A stretch of 9,717 nucleotides of DNA from Paracoccaceae bacterium (GTDB lineage Bacteria > Pseudomonadota > Alphaproteobacteria > Rhodobacterales > Rhodobacteraceae), in the NCBI GenBank assembly GCA_003565055.1, contig PXDM01000318.1, positions 1 through 9,717 of the forward strand. The letters run 5' to 3'. Below the pieces are notes generated by a model. That model made no database searches. It was not told the DNA's origin and saw nothing but the letters and a program-made list of their open reading frames with translations. This document shows, piece after piece, positions 1 to 6,817 of the stretch. Every line of letters begins with the position of its first letter. Position 1 is the stretch's first letter. The position numbers and the translations under genes were made by a program.

Positions 1-1009
1 CCATGACCTCGACTTCCTGGCTGGTCGAAACGATCTTGCCGGGATGCACGTTCTTCTTGGTCCAGCTCATTTCCGAGACATGGACCAGACCCTCGACACC
101 GGCTTCCAGCTCCACGAATGCGCCGTAATCGGTGATGTTGGTCACGCGGCCTTTATGCACGGAACCCAGTGCATATTGCGTCTCGACCGTATCCCACGGA
201 TCGGCCTGCAGCTGCTTGATGCCAAGCGAGATGCGATGCGTTTCCTTGTTGATCTTGATGACCTGCACCTTGATCGTCTCGCCAATGGTGACGACTTCGG
301 ACGGGTGGTTGACGCGGCGCCATGCCATATCGGTGACATGCAGCAGACCGTCCACACCGCCGAGATCAACAAACGCACCATATTCGGTGATGTTCTTGAC
401 CACACCATCGGCGATCTGACCTTCGGCCAGCTTGCCGATGACTTCGGCGCGCTGCTCGGCGCGGCTTTCTTCGAGAATGGCGCGGCGCGACACGACGATA
501 TTGCCGCGGCGGCGGTCCATTTTCAGGATCTGGAACGGCTGCTTCAGACCCATCAGGGGCCCGGCATCGCGCACAGGGCGCACATCGACCTGGCTGCCGG
601 GCAGGAAGGCCACAGCACCGCCGAGATCGACCGTGAAGCCACCCTTGACGCGGCCAAAGATCGCGCCTTCGACGCGGGCTTCATCAGCATAGGCTTTTTC
701 CAGACGATCCCATGCGGCTTCGCGGCGGGCTTTCTCACGGCTGACAACAGCTTCGCCGCGCACATTCTCGACGCGCTCGAGATAGACCTCGACCTCGTCA
801 CCGACAGCGACAGACGGAGCTTCACCGGGATTTGCGAATTCTTTCAGATCGACGCGGCCTTCCATCTTGTAGCCGACATCGATGATGGCCTGGCCTGCCT
901 CGATGGCGATGACCTTGCCGGTAACCACGGACCCCTCGGAGGGTGTGTCCATTTCGAGGCTTTCATTCAGCAGGGCCTCGAATTCTTCCATTGTTGCTTT
1001 AGCGCACAT
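1..1009 (-). CDS. rpsA: 30S ribosomal protein S1, partial (C-terminal part outside window)
   Basis: S1 is the large RNA-binding protein of the 30S subunit; it helps mRNAs dock and unfold at translation initiation. 336 codons are visible, against roughly 550-560 aa for the family, so the C-terminal part lies beyond the left edge. Visible OB-fold S1 repeats: about residues 25-94, 113-178, 198-268 (NITEYGAFVDLGGVDGLLHV) and 283-336 (NITDYGAFVELEAGVEGLVH, cut by the edge). The first two are the divergent ribosome-binding type and the later two are canonical. The start MCAKATMEEF is fixed by an in-frame TGA immediately upstream (1010-1012) and by an AAGGAAG ribosome site 9 nt away; the internal ATG at 991 lies too far from that site. 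Transcription probably starts near 1181 from the promoter at 1188-1216. The gene usually found upstream in relatives, cmk, is absent; rlmJ is there instead. Confidence 0.97.
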   Translation of the reverse strand, partial: MCAKATMEEFEALLNESLEMDTPSEGSVVTGKVIAIEAGQAIIDVGYKMEGRVDLKEFANPGEAPSVAVGDEVEVYLERVENVRGEAVVSREKARREAAWDRLEKAYADEARVEGAIFGRVKGGFTVDLGGAVAFLPGSQVDVRPVRDAGPLMGLKQPFQILKMDRRRGNIVVSRRAILEESRAEQRAEVIGKLAEGQIADGVVKNITEYGAFVDLGGVDGLLHVTDMAWRRVNHPSEVVTIGETIKVQVIKINKETHRISLGIKQLQADPWDTVETQYALGSVHKGRVTNITDYGAFVELEAGVEGLVHVSEMSWTKKNVHPGKIVSTSQEVEVM

Positions 1010-1181
1010 TCAGTTTTGCTTCCTTTGCGTATTGTTTCTGGCCAGACGGTTGGGTCCGCCGGTCTTTGATCCATTGCTCAAGACGCCCCGTCGCGGCAAA
1101 AGCTGGATACACCCAAAGGGCCGGGGCTTGCGCCCGACCCTCGCGTGATCCCGCATCGCTGCACGGGCAGCCGTCCTGATT
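1010..1181 (-). promoter_or_regulatory. Long 5' leader of rpsA
   Basis: About 170 nt separate the predicted transcription start (near 1181) from the rpsA ATG. The stretch has no supported protein gene. It contains an imperfect hairpin at about 1040-1062, where GGAC pairs with GTCT/C-type bases across a CCAACC loop, roughly 15 nt upstream of the Shine-Dalgarno site. It also contains an open frame of 48 codons ending directly at the rpsA start. S1 of E. coli represses its own translation through its leader, so a structured leader is expected; that this one works the same way is inference. Confidence 0.4.
1019..1025 (-). promoter_or_regulatory. Ribosome binding site of rpsA
   Basis: Read on the minus strand, AAGGAAG lies 9 nt before the ATG at 1009. 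It decides in favour of this ATG over the in-frame ATG at 991. It is one of the clearest Shine-Dalgarno sites in the window, fitting a highly expressed gene. Confidence 0.7.
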
Positions 1182-1187
1182 GCGCGC

Positions 1188-1216
1188 TCTATAAGCGCCC
1201 ATCTGCGCACTGGCAA
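1188..1216 (-). promoter_or_regulatory. Sigma-70 promoter of rpsA
   Basis: On the minus strand the -35 box TTGCCA (1211-1216) and the -10 box TATAGA (1188-1193) are separated by exactly 17 bp. Each box matches its consensus at four of six or better, making this the best promoter in the window. It lies in the 241-bp gap between rlmJ and rpsA, consistent with rpsA being transcribed independently of rlmJ. The start point would be close to 1181. Confidence 0.6.
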
Positions 1217-1234
1217 GGGTTTTGCGGGCAGAAC

Positions 1235-1250
1235 CGCCGTGAAAACGGCG
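1235..1250 (-). terminator. Hairpin directly after the rlmJ stop codon (possible terminator)
   Basis: A perfect 6-bp inverted repeat, CGCCGT and ACGGCG around a 4-nt loop, begins at the base after the rlmJ TAG. No run of T follows, so a classical intrinsic terminator is not shown. It could act as a weak terminator or 3'-end protector, separating rlmJ from rpsA. Confidence 0.35.
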
Positions 1251-2024
1251 CTATTCGGCCCCCATCAGCGCCTTGATCCGCGCGGCTTCCTCGGCCATGC
1301 CCCAGGGCGCGTTGAGCACCAGAAGCCCGGTGCCGACCATCCGATGACCCGCGCGGATGGGCGGGAAACGGGCCTCGAACACCTGCGCCCCGCTCTGCGC
1401 ATCCGTGATCTGATCGCGCATCGCGGCATGTGGCCCGGCCTCAAGGATGGGATACCACAGCAGGATCACGCCGACATTCCATTTGCGATGGATCGCTTCG
1501 ATAAATCTCGGGATGCGGTCGTAATCGGCCTTCACCTCATAGGAAGGATCTATCATCACCACGCCCCGGCGCGGCTGCGGCGGGCAGAGCGCCTGCGCAA
1601 GCTCAAACCCGCACCGCTTCTCGATGCGGGCGCGCTGGCCGAGCACGGCCACAAGGGCGGCATGTTCCTGCGGATGCAGCTCCGCCAGCGTCATGCGGTC
1701 GCTCTGGCGCAAGAGATGCGCAGCGATCATCGGCGAGCCGGGATAGGTCATGATCCCATGGCCCGCGCGCAGCCCGTCAATCGCGCGCATATACGGATGC
1801 TCAGGCGCGAAAGCCTGCGCCAGCCGCAGGATGCCCGCCGCGGCCTCGCCCGTCTTGCGCGCCTCATTGGCGTCGAGCCGGTAGAGCCCCCGGCCTGCAT
1901 GGGTTTCCAGATAGCTCAGCGGCTTGTCCTTGGCGGCCATGTAGTCGAGCACCCATGCCAGAAGCGCATGTTTGTGAACATCGGCAAGATTGCCCGCGTG
2001 ATAACCATGTTGATAGGACAGCAT
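1251..2024 (-). CDS. rlmJ: 23S rRNA (adenine(2030)-N6)-methyltransferase RlmJ
   Basis: 257 aa, against about 280 in E. coli. RlmJ uses S-adenosylmethionine to methylate N6 of an adenine in domain V of 23S rRNA before assembly of the large subunit. Family marks seen: the N-terminus MLSYQHGYHAGNLADVHKH, the SAM-binding segment YLETHAGRGLY (38-48), YPGSP (94-98), the LAELHP strand (113-118), and the catalytic motif IV as DPSY (159-162) within VMIDPSYEVKADY. Enterobacterial RlmJ has DPPY at this place; the serine is a conservative variant of the N6-adenine methyltransferase signature. The ATG at 2024 is chosen because the family begins MLSYxH; a TTG 12 codons upstream would only add a basic extension. 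No good Shine-Dalgarno site is seen. Divergent from ppiD and followed by a hairpin. Confidence 0.93.
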   Translation of the reverse strand: MLSYQHGYHAGNLADVHKHALLAWVLDYMAAKDKPLSYLETHAGRGLYRLDANEARKTGEAAAGILRLAQAFAPEHPYMRAIDGLRAGHGIMTYPGSPMIAAHLLRQSDRMTLAELHPQEHAALVAVLGQRARIEKRCGFELAQALCPPQPRRGVVMIDPSYEVKADYDRIPRFIEAIHRKWNVGVILLWYPILEAGPHAAMRDQITDAQSGAQVFEARFPPIRAGHRMVGTGLLVLNAPWGMAEEAARIKALMGAE

Positions 2025-2088
2025 GAGAGCGGATGTGGCACGCGGCGCGCGCGATTTCAATCCGGGGCGCTCACAAACACTTTTGCCC

Positions 2089-2112
2089 AGCCGCTTGCCC
2101 CTGCCAGCGGCT
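2089..2112. repeat. 7-bp perfect inverted repeat in the rlmJ/ppiD divergent region
   Basis: AGCCGCT and AGCGGCT flank a 10-nt centre (2096-2105). The dyad overlaps the -35 box of the candidate ppiD promoter, so it could be an operator; equally it could be a fortuitous GC-rich palindrome or an RNA hairpin. The 144-bp gap (2025-2168) holds no gene. Confidence 0.3.
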
Positions 2113-2123
2113 TTGCTTACACA
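2095..2123 (+). promoter_or_regulatory. Candidate promoter for ppiD-trpE
   Basis: TTGCCC (2095-2100) and TACACA (2118-2123) are 17 bp apart, about 45 bp upstream of the ppiD ATG. The -10 match is weak. It is the best-placed candidate for an operon whose promoter must lie in this divergent region, but it is not demonstrated. Confidence 0.28.
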
Positions 2124-2168
2124 CGCGAAGTGAGAACGCCCGCCCGTCCCTGAGCAAAGAGCACCCCG

Positions 2169-4025
2169 ATGGCCAAGACACCCAAGAAAACGAAGATGAC
2201 CGCCAAGAATATCGGCGCGGGCTTCCTGATGGGGCTGCTGGCGATCAGTCTTCTGGGCTTCGGGGTCGAGGGCTTCGGCGGGCGCACGACGTCGATCGGC
2301 TCAGTGGGCGACCGCGAGATCAGCACCAACGACTTCGGCCGTGCGCTGCAAAACGAGCTGCGCGCGCTGCAAGGGCAGACGGGGCAGGCGATCACGACGG
2401 AGCAGGCGCGGCTCTTCGGGCTCGATCAGATGGTGCTGGAGCAACTTGTCACGGGCGCGGTGCTCGACAACGAGGCCGAACGCCTCGGCCTCTCGGTCGG
2501 CGATTCCACGCTCCAGCAGGAAATCTTCCGCGTCCCGGCTTTCCGCGGGCTCGACGGGTCGTTTGACCGCGAAAGCTACCGTTTCGCGCTGCAATCTGCG
2601 GGGATGAGCGAGCGCGAATTCGAGGAATCAGTGCGTGAGGATGTGTCGCGCACGCTGTTGCAGACCGCCGTGATCAGCGGGGCGGCGGCCCCTGAGGGCT
2701 ATGTCGCGCCGCTGTTGGAGTTTCAGGCCCAGACCCGCGATGTCAGCGTGATCTCGCTGAGTGCGGCGAATCTCTCCGCGCCTGTGGGTGAGCCTGACGA
2801 TGCTGCGCTGCAGGCGTTTTATGAGGAAAATATCGAGAGCTACACGCTGCCCGAGGGCAAGCGGCTCCGCTATGCCTGGATCACGCCCGAGATGATGATC
2901 GACGAGATCGAGGTCGATGAGGCGATCCTGCGTCAAGCCTATGAGGCGCGCGCCTCCGAGTTCGTGCAACCCGAGCGGCGGCTGGTCGAGCGGCTGGTCT
3001 TCCCGACCCTGGAAGCCGCAAACACCGCCATGGCGCGGATCGAGGCCGGTGAGGCGCGGTTCGAGGATGTGGTCGCGGAGCGCGGTCTGGACCTCGACGA
3101 TGCGGATATGGGCGATGTGACCCGCGCGCAGCTTGGGCTGGCGGGCGATCTGGTCTTCGGGCTCGACGCGCCCGGCGTTGTCGGTCCGGCAGAGACCGCG
3201 CTTGGCCCGGCGATTTTTCGCATGAACGCGATCCTGGCCGCGCGCGAGACCAGTTTCGAAGACGCGCGCGAGGTGCTGCGCGATGAGCAACTGGCCGATC
3301 TGGCGCGGCGCGCCGTGATGGATGATCTCGACCTCTATGATGATCTGCTGGCGGGCGGCGCGACGGTCGAGGAACTCGCGCAGGAAACCCGGATGCAGGG
3401 CGGCGAGATCGACTGGCGGCCCGGTGTCACATCGGGGATCGCGGCCTATCAGAGCTTCCGCGACGCGGCCCGCGCGGTTGAAGACGGCGATTTTCCGGAA
3501 ATCCGCGAGTTGGAAGATGGCGGGCTCTTCGTGGTCGAGTTCCTCGCCCCGCTGGAGGCCGCCCCGCGCCCGCTCGACGAGATCCGCGACGATGTGGTCC
3601 GCGCGTGGCAGAACGAACAGACCCTCACAGAATTGCGCAGCATCGCCGATGATTTGGCCACCGCGCTGCGCAGCGCCGAGGCTGCCCCCGAAATCGCACT
3701 TGCGCCCATCCGCTTCGACGGTCTGCGCCGCACGGACATCATGCCTGACCTGCCACGCGATCTTGTGGGGCTGAGCTTCGAGATGGAGATTGGCGAGGTC
3801 GAGATTTTCGAGGGCGGGTCCGAAATTCACCTCGTGCAGCTGCATGAGATTGCGGCCCCGGACATGCTGCTTGACGATGTGATGGACTTGCGCGAGGCGC
3901 TGGAGATGCAGATCGAGCAGAGCATCGCACAGGATCTCTTCGGCTATTTCATCGCAAGCCTGCGCGGTTCCACCCAGATCCGCCTGAACCAGCAGGTGAT
4001 TGATGCGGTTCTGGGCGGGCTCTGA
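2169..4025 (+). CDS. ppiD: PpiD-type periplasmic folding factor (SurA N-terminal domain, parvulin-like)
   Basis: 618 aa, close to the 623 aa of E. coli PpiD. PpiD proteins are anchored in the inner membrane and chaperone proteins leaving the Sec translocon. Seen here: a short basic cytoplasmic start (KTPKKTK), one transmembrane segment at about 14-33, a SurA-type N-terminal chaperone domain at about 43-170, a parvulin-like domain at about 266-360, and a long acidic C-terminal half that resembles a second substrate-binding arm. The parvulin segment lacks the usual histidines: RRLVERLVF stands where AxHIL is expected and LGPAIFRMNAI where GYHI is expected. Prolyl isomerase activity is therefore doubtful and chaperone function more likely, as reported for E. 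coli PpiD. Codon use is strongly G/C at third positions, like its neighbours. trpE follows after 6 bp, so the two are almost certainly cotranscribed. Confidence 0.9.
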   Translation: MAKTPKKTKMTAKNIGAGFLMGLLAISLLGFGVEGFGGRTTSIGSVGDREISTNDFGRALQNELRALQGQTGQAITTEQARLFGLDQMVLEQLVTGAVLDNEAERLGLSVGDSTLQQEIFRVPAFRGLDGSFDRESYRFALQSAGMSEREFEESVREDVSRTLLQTAVISGAAAPEGYVAPLLEFQAQTRDVSVISLSAANLSAPVGEPDDAALQAFYEENIESYTLPEGKRLRYAWITPEMMIDEIEVDEAILRQAYEARASEFVQPERRLVERLVFPTLEAANTAMARIEAGEARFEDVVAERGLDLDDADMGDVTRAQLGLAGDLVFGLDAPGVVGPAETALGPAIFRMNAILAARETSFEDAREVLRDEQLADLARRAVMDDLDLYDDLLAGGATVEELAQETRMQGGEIDWRPGVTSGIAAYQSFRDAARAVEDGDFPEIRELEDGGLFVVEFLAPLEAAPRPLDEIRDDVVRAWQNEQTLTELRSIADDLATALRSAEAAPEIALAPIRFDGLRRTDIMPDLPRDLVGLSFEMEIGEVEIFEGGSEIHLVQLHEIAAPDMLLDDVMDLREALEMQIEQSIAQDLFGYFIASLRGSTQIRLNQQVIDAVLGGL

Positions 4026-4031
4026 ACGCCG

Positions 4032-5561
4032 ATGGTCCAGCTCATTCCAGAATTCGCGGAGTTTGATGCGGGCTGGGCGCGCGGGCAGAACCAACTTGTT
4101 TATGCCCGGCTTGCGGCCGATCTCGACACGCCCGTGTCGCTCTATCTCAAGCTTGCGGGGGCCAGCCGCGACAGTTTCATCCTCGAATCCGTGACCGGGG
4201 GCGAGCTGCGCGGGCGCTATTCGATCATCGGCATGAAACCCGATCTGATCTGGGACTGTCGCGGCAGGCAAAGCCGCATCAACCGCGCCGCGCGTTTCGA
4301 TGCCGCGGCCTGGGAGCCGCTCGAGGGCGACCCGCTCGATACGCTGCGCGCGCTGCTCTCTGAGAGCCGCATCGACATGCCCGATGATCTGCCCGCCGCC
4401 GCGGCGGGGCTGTTTGGCTATCTCGGCTATGACATGATCCGGCTGGTGGAACATCTGCCCGACATCAATCCTGACCCGATTGGCGTGCCCGATGCGATCA
4501 TGCTGCGCCCCTCGGTCGTGGCCGTGCTCGACGGGGTGAAGGGCGAGGTGATCGTCGTCTCCCCCGCCTGGACGGGCTCCGGCCTGTCCGCGCGCGCGGC
4601 CTATGCGCAGGCCGCCGAGCGGGTCATGGATGCCGTGCGCGATCTTGACCGCGCGCTGCCACAAGCCCCGCGCGAATTGCGCGCGGCTGATCCCGCGCCC
4701 ATCGCCGCGCCGCAGTCGAATTTCGCCAAGCCCGATTATCTGGCCGCTGTCGAGCGCGCCAAGGATTACATCCGCGCAGGCGATATCTTTCAGGTCGTGC
4801 CCTCGCAGCGCTGGACCCAGCGTTTCGCGCTGCCGCCCTTCGCGCTCTACCGCTCGCTCCGGCGCACCAATCCGTCGCCCTTCATGTTCTATTTCGATTT
4901 CGGTGCAGCAGACGGCCCGTTTCAGGTCATCGGCGCAAGCCCTGAAATCCTCGTGCGGCTGCGCGCGGGCGAGGTGACCATCCGCCCCATCGCTGGCACC
5001 CGCCCGCGCGGCGCGACCCCGGAAGAGGACCGCGCGCATGAGGCCGATCTCATGGCCGATGAAAAGGAACTTGCCGAACATCTGATGCTGCTCGATCTGG
5101 GCCGCAATGATGTGGGGCGCGTGGCGAAAATCGGCACCGTGCGCCCGACCGAGGAATTCATCATCGAGCGCTATAGCCATGTCATGCATATCGTCTCGAA
5201 TGTGGTGGGCGAGTTGGCCGAAGGGCAGGACGCGCTCTCGGCGCTGCTCGCGGGACTGCCCGCAGGCACGGTCTCCGGCGCGCCCAAGGTCCGCGCGATG
5301 GAGATCATCGACGAGTTGGAGCCCGAAAAACGCGGTGTCTATGGCGGCGGTGCGGGATATTTCGCGGCCAATGGCGAGATGGATATGTGCATCTGCCTGC
5401 GCACAGCGGTGCTCAAGGATGAAAACCTCTATATTCAGGCCGGGGGCGGCGTGGTCTATGACAGCGACCCGGAGGCCGAATATCTCGAAACCGTCAACAA
5501 ATCCCGTGCTTTGCGCCGCGCAGCCGAAGATGCAGGCCGCTTCGCCGGGGGCAACGGATAG
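4032..5561 (+). CDS. trpE: Anthranilate synthase component I
   Basis: 509 aa, full length. TrpE converts chorismate to anthranilate, the first committed step of tryptophan synthesis, taking ammonia from the glutaminase subunit TrpG. Seen: the N-terminal regulatory domain with the feedback-site motif ILES (50-53) in FILESVTGGE and a second tryptophan-pocket segment NPSPFMFY (280-287); the chorismate-binding domain at about 236-490 with IAGTRPRG (320-327), LDLGRNDVGRV (354-364), GLPAGTVSGAPKVRAMEIID (408-427) and AGGGVVYDSDPEAEYLET (470-487). These keep the residues expected for an active, tryptophan-inhibited enzyme, and the tryptophan-pocket motif and NPSPFMFY argue against PabB. The ATG lies 6 bp after the ppiD stop, with only a poor Shine-Dalgarno site, suggesting translational coupling. 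It is not followed by trpG or trpD: a convergent operon begins 54 bp downstream. No attenuator-like leader is seen before it. Confidence 0.97.
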   Translation: MVQLIPEFAEFDAGWARGQNQLVYARLAADLDTPVSLYLKLAGASRDSFILESVTGGELRGRYSIIGMKPDLIWDCRGRQSRINRAARFDAAAWEPLEGDPLDTLRALLSESRIDMPDDLPAAAAGLFGYLGYDMIRLVEHLPDINPDPIGVPDAIMLRPSVVAVLDGVKGEVIVVSPAWTGSGLSARAAYAQAAERVMDAVRDLDRALPQAPRELRAADPAPIAAPQSNFAKPDYLAAVERAKDYIRAGDIFQVVPSQRWTQRFALPPFALYRSLRRTNPSPFMFYFDFGAADGPFQVIGASPEILVRLRAGEVTIRPIAGTRPRGATPEEDRAHEADLMADEKELAEHLMLLDLGRNDVGRVAKIGTVRPTEEFIIERYSHVMHIVSNVVGELAEGQDALSALLAGLPAGTVSGAPKVRAMEIIDELEPEKRGVYGGGAGYFAANGEMDMCICLRTAVLKDENLYIQAGGGVVYDSDPEAEYLETVNKSRALRRAAEDAGRFAGGNG

Positions 5562-5571
5562 GCAGCGCGCA

Positions 5572-5597
5572 GGCTTTGCCGGGTAGCGCCCGGAGCC
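5572..5597. terminator. Hairpin between convergent trpE and yacG (possible bidirectional terminator)
   Basis: GGCT-TTG-CCGGG, loop TAGCG, then CCCGG-AGCC: a 5-bp perfect stem extended by 4 more pairs across a 3-nt bulge. It fills the 54-bp gap between the two converging stop codons. Neither strand has a T run after it, so termination is inferred mainly from position. Confidence 0.4.
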
Positions 5598-5615
5598 GAA
5601 GCCGCGCGCCCCGCC

Positions 5616-5786
5616 TCAGTCCTTATCCGGCTCCGAGAGATCCGGGTCATCCTCCAGCCCGGTCAAGGGCGTCGGGATCGTGTAATCCGCCCGGAGCCAG
5701 CGCGCGAGATCGACATCCGCGCAGCGCCGCGAACAGAAGGGGCGATACTCCGGCTGGGCCGGTTTGCGGCAAATCGGGCAACTCAT
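5616..5786 (-). CDS. yacG: DNA gyrase inhibitor YacG, zinc-finger protein
   Basis: 56 aa, slightly shorter than the 65 aa of E. coli YacG. YacG binds the GyrB part of gyrase and blocks its access to DNA. Seen: four zinc-ligand cysteines at 3, 6, 18 and 22 (CPIC, then CSRRC after FRPF-like EYRPF), the ADVDLARWL segment matching the family's core helix, and an acidic C-terminal tail (GLEDDPDLSEPDKD). The start is the ATG at 5786, whose sequence overlaps the stop of the upstream RNase gene as ATGA; the longer open frame from 5855 would add unrelated residues. Last gene of the infA-maf-RNase-yacG operon, ending in the convergent hairpin. Confidence 0.9.
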   Translation of the reverse strand: MSCPICRKPAQPEYRPFCSRRCADVDLARWLRADYTIPTPLTGLEDDPDLSEPDKD

Positions 5787-6817
5787 CCCAGAAGCCCCGC
5801 CAAGGGGATCCGGTCGCGCTTGCGCGTGATCTCGAAATTGCCCAAAGGCGTCCAACCCGCGAGCGTCACATCGCGCCCGTCGCGCCGGAAGGCCGCGCGC
5901 ATCACCTGTTCGATCACCTGCCGCTCCTTCTTGGGGAAGGGCGCGAAATCTATCAGCACTTGCCCGCCCAGCCCGCGCAGGCGCAACTGGCGCGGCAGAT
6001 CCCGCAAAGCAGCGATATTGGCCTTCAGCCCCGCAGCCGGGCTGGTGTCGCGGCCTGTATTCACATCAACCGCAATGAGCGCGCGCGTGGCCTCGATGAT
6101 CATCTGCCCGCCACCGGGCAGGGGCACGTCCGGGGTGAGCAGCGCGTCAATCGCCTCATGCACATTCTGGCGCGCGAAACTGCCGGGCGTGTCATCGAGC
6201 GTATCCGGGCTTGCCCAGTCGCGCCATGCCGCGAGATGCGGCGCGGGCGCATCGACCAGCACCTCCGGCGCGCCGCGATGATCGGCCAGCACCGCCTCTG
6301 CCAGCGCGCGCATCCGGGCGATATCCTCAGCGATCTCGTCCGGCGCGGCCGTCTCGCAAGCCGAACGCAGGATCAGCCCCAGATCCTCCGCCGCGCCGGC
6401 CATGCCGGTTTGCGCCAGCGCTGAAAGCTCCGCGCGCAAATCGTCATCCGCGATGCTGCGCGAGATATTCAGACCCGGTGCCTCCGGGGTCAGGATCGCA
6501 TAGCGGCTCTTGAAGAGAAGCCGCGTGCTCAGCGGCAGGGCCTTGTCGGCCTCACTTGCGGCGCCAACTTGAACCAATAGATCAACACCGGGCCGCAAGC
6601 CCTTGATCTGGCGTAGAAAGCCGCTTTCGCCACCGGGCAGGTCCACGAAGGCCCCGCCCATGCCCTTGACCGGACGCCCGAGCTTGCCCCGGCAGATCGT
6701 CTCGGGCGCAAGCGCGCGGTCATCGGCGATCAGCAGGTCATCAAGCTGCCCGTCCACCATGAGCGCTGCGGCCTCGCGGCCCCGGAACTGGTCGAGGGCG
6801 ATCACAGAGCCCTTCAT
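5783..6817 (-). CDS. rng: Ribonuclease E/G family protein, short form without zinc link
   Basis: 344 aa; E. coli RNase G has 489. The family cuts single-stranded RNA in A/U-rich regions and takes part in rRNA maturation and mRNA decay. Seen: an N-terminal RNase H-like/S1 region with RGKLGRPVKGMGGAFVDLP (43-61) and GFL (66-68); a 5'-sensor-like LGLILRSA (146-153), with Arg151 in place of the phosphate-binding Arg and Ser for the usual Thr; and the DNase I-like catalytic core with both metal-binding aspartates, Asp251 in ALIAVDVNTGR and Asp290 in GGQVLIDFAPF, plus RQLRLRGLGG (276-285). The protein ends soon after GWTPLGNFEITRKR, where larger members continue into a CPxC zinc link and small domain; both are absent. 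The ATG at 6817 overlaps the maf stop (ATGA), and its own stop overlaps yacG the same way. Confidence 0.9.
   Translation of the reverse strand: MKGSVIALDQFRGREAAALMVDGQLDDLLIADDRALAPETICRGKLGRPVKGMGGAFVDLPGGESGFLRQIKGLRPGVDLLVQVGAASEADKALPLSTRLLFKSRYAILTPEAPGLNISRSIADDDLRAELSALAQTGMAGAAEDLGLILRSACETAAPDEIAEDIARMRALAEAVLADHRGAPEVLVDAPAPHLAAWRDWASPDTLDDTPGSFARQNVHEAIDALLTPDVPLPGGGQMIIEATRALIAVDVNTGRDTSPAAGLKANIAALRDLPRQLRLRGLGGQVLIDFAPFPKKERQVIEQVMRAAFRRDGRDVTLAGWTPLGNFEITRKRDRIPLAGLLG

Noticed and set aside
44..1069. 341-codon plus-strand frame opposite rpsA
   Set aside because: The minus strand encodes unmistakable S1 repeats; the plus frame has no family features.
2025..2060. Extended rlmJ start at a TTG, adding 12 residues
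   Set aside because: The added residues are unlike the family, which begins MLSYxH, and no ribosome site supports the TTG.
1239..2153. 304-codon plus-strand frame opposite rlmJ
   Set aside because: Antisense shadow of rlmJ, which has clear family motifs in the other strand.
2628..5189. 853-codon open frame on the minus strand spanning ppiD and trpE
   Set aside because: It lies wholly antisense to two well-supported genes and its composition (rich in Arg, His, Ala, Gly, Gln with no domain pattern) is what the complement of G/C-third-position codons yields. No ribosome site or recognisable motif.
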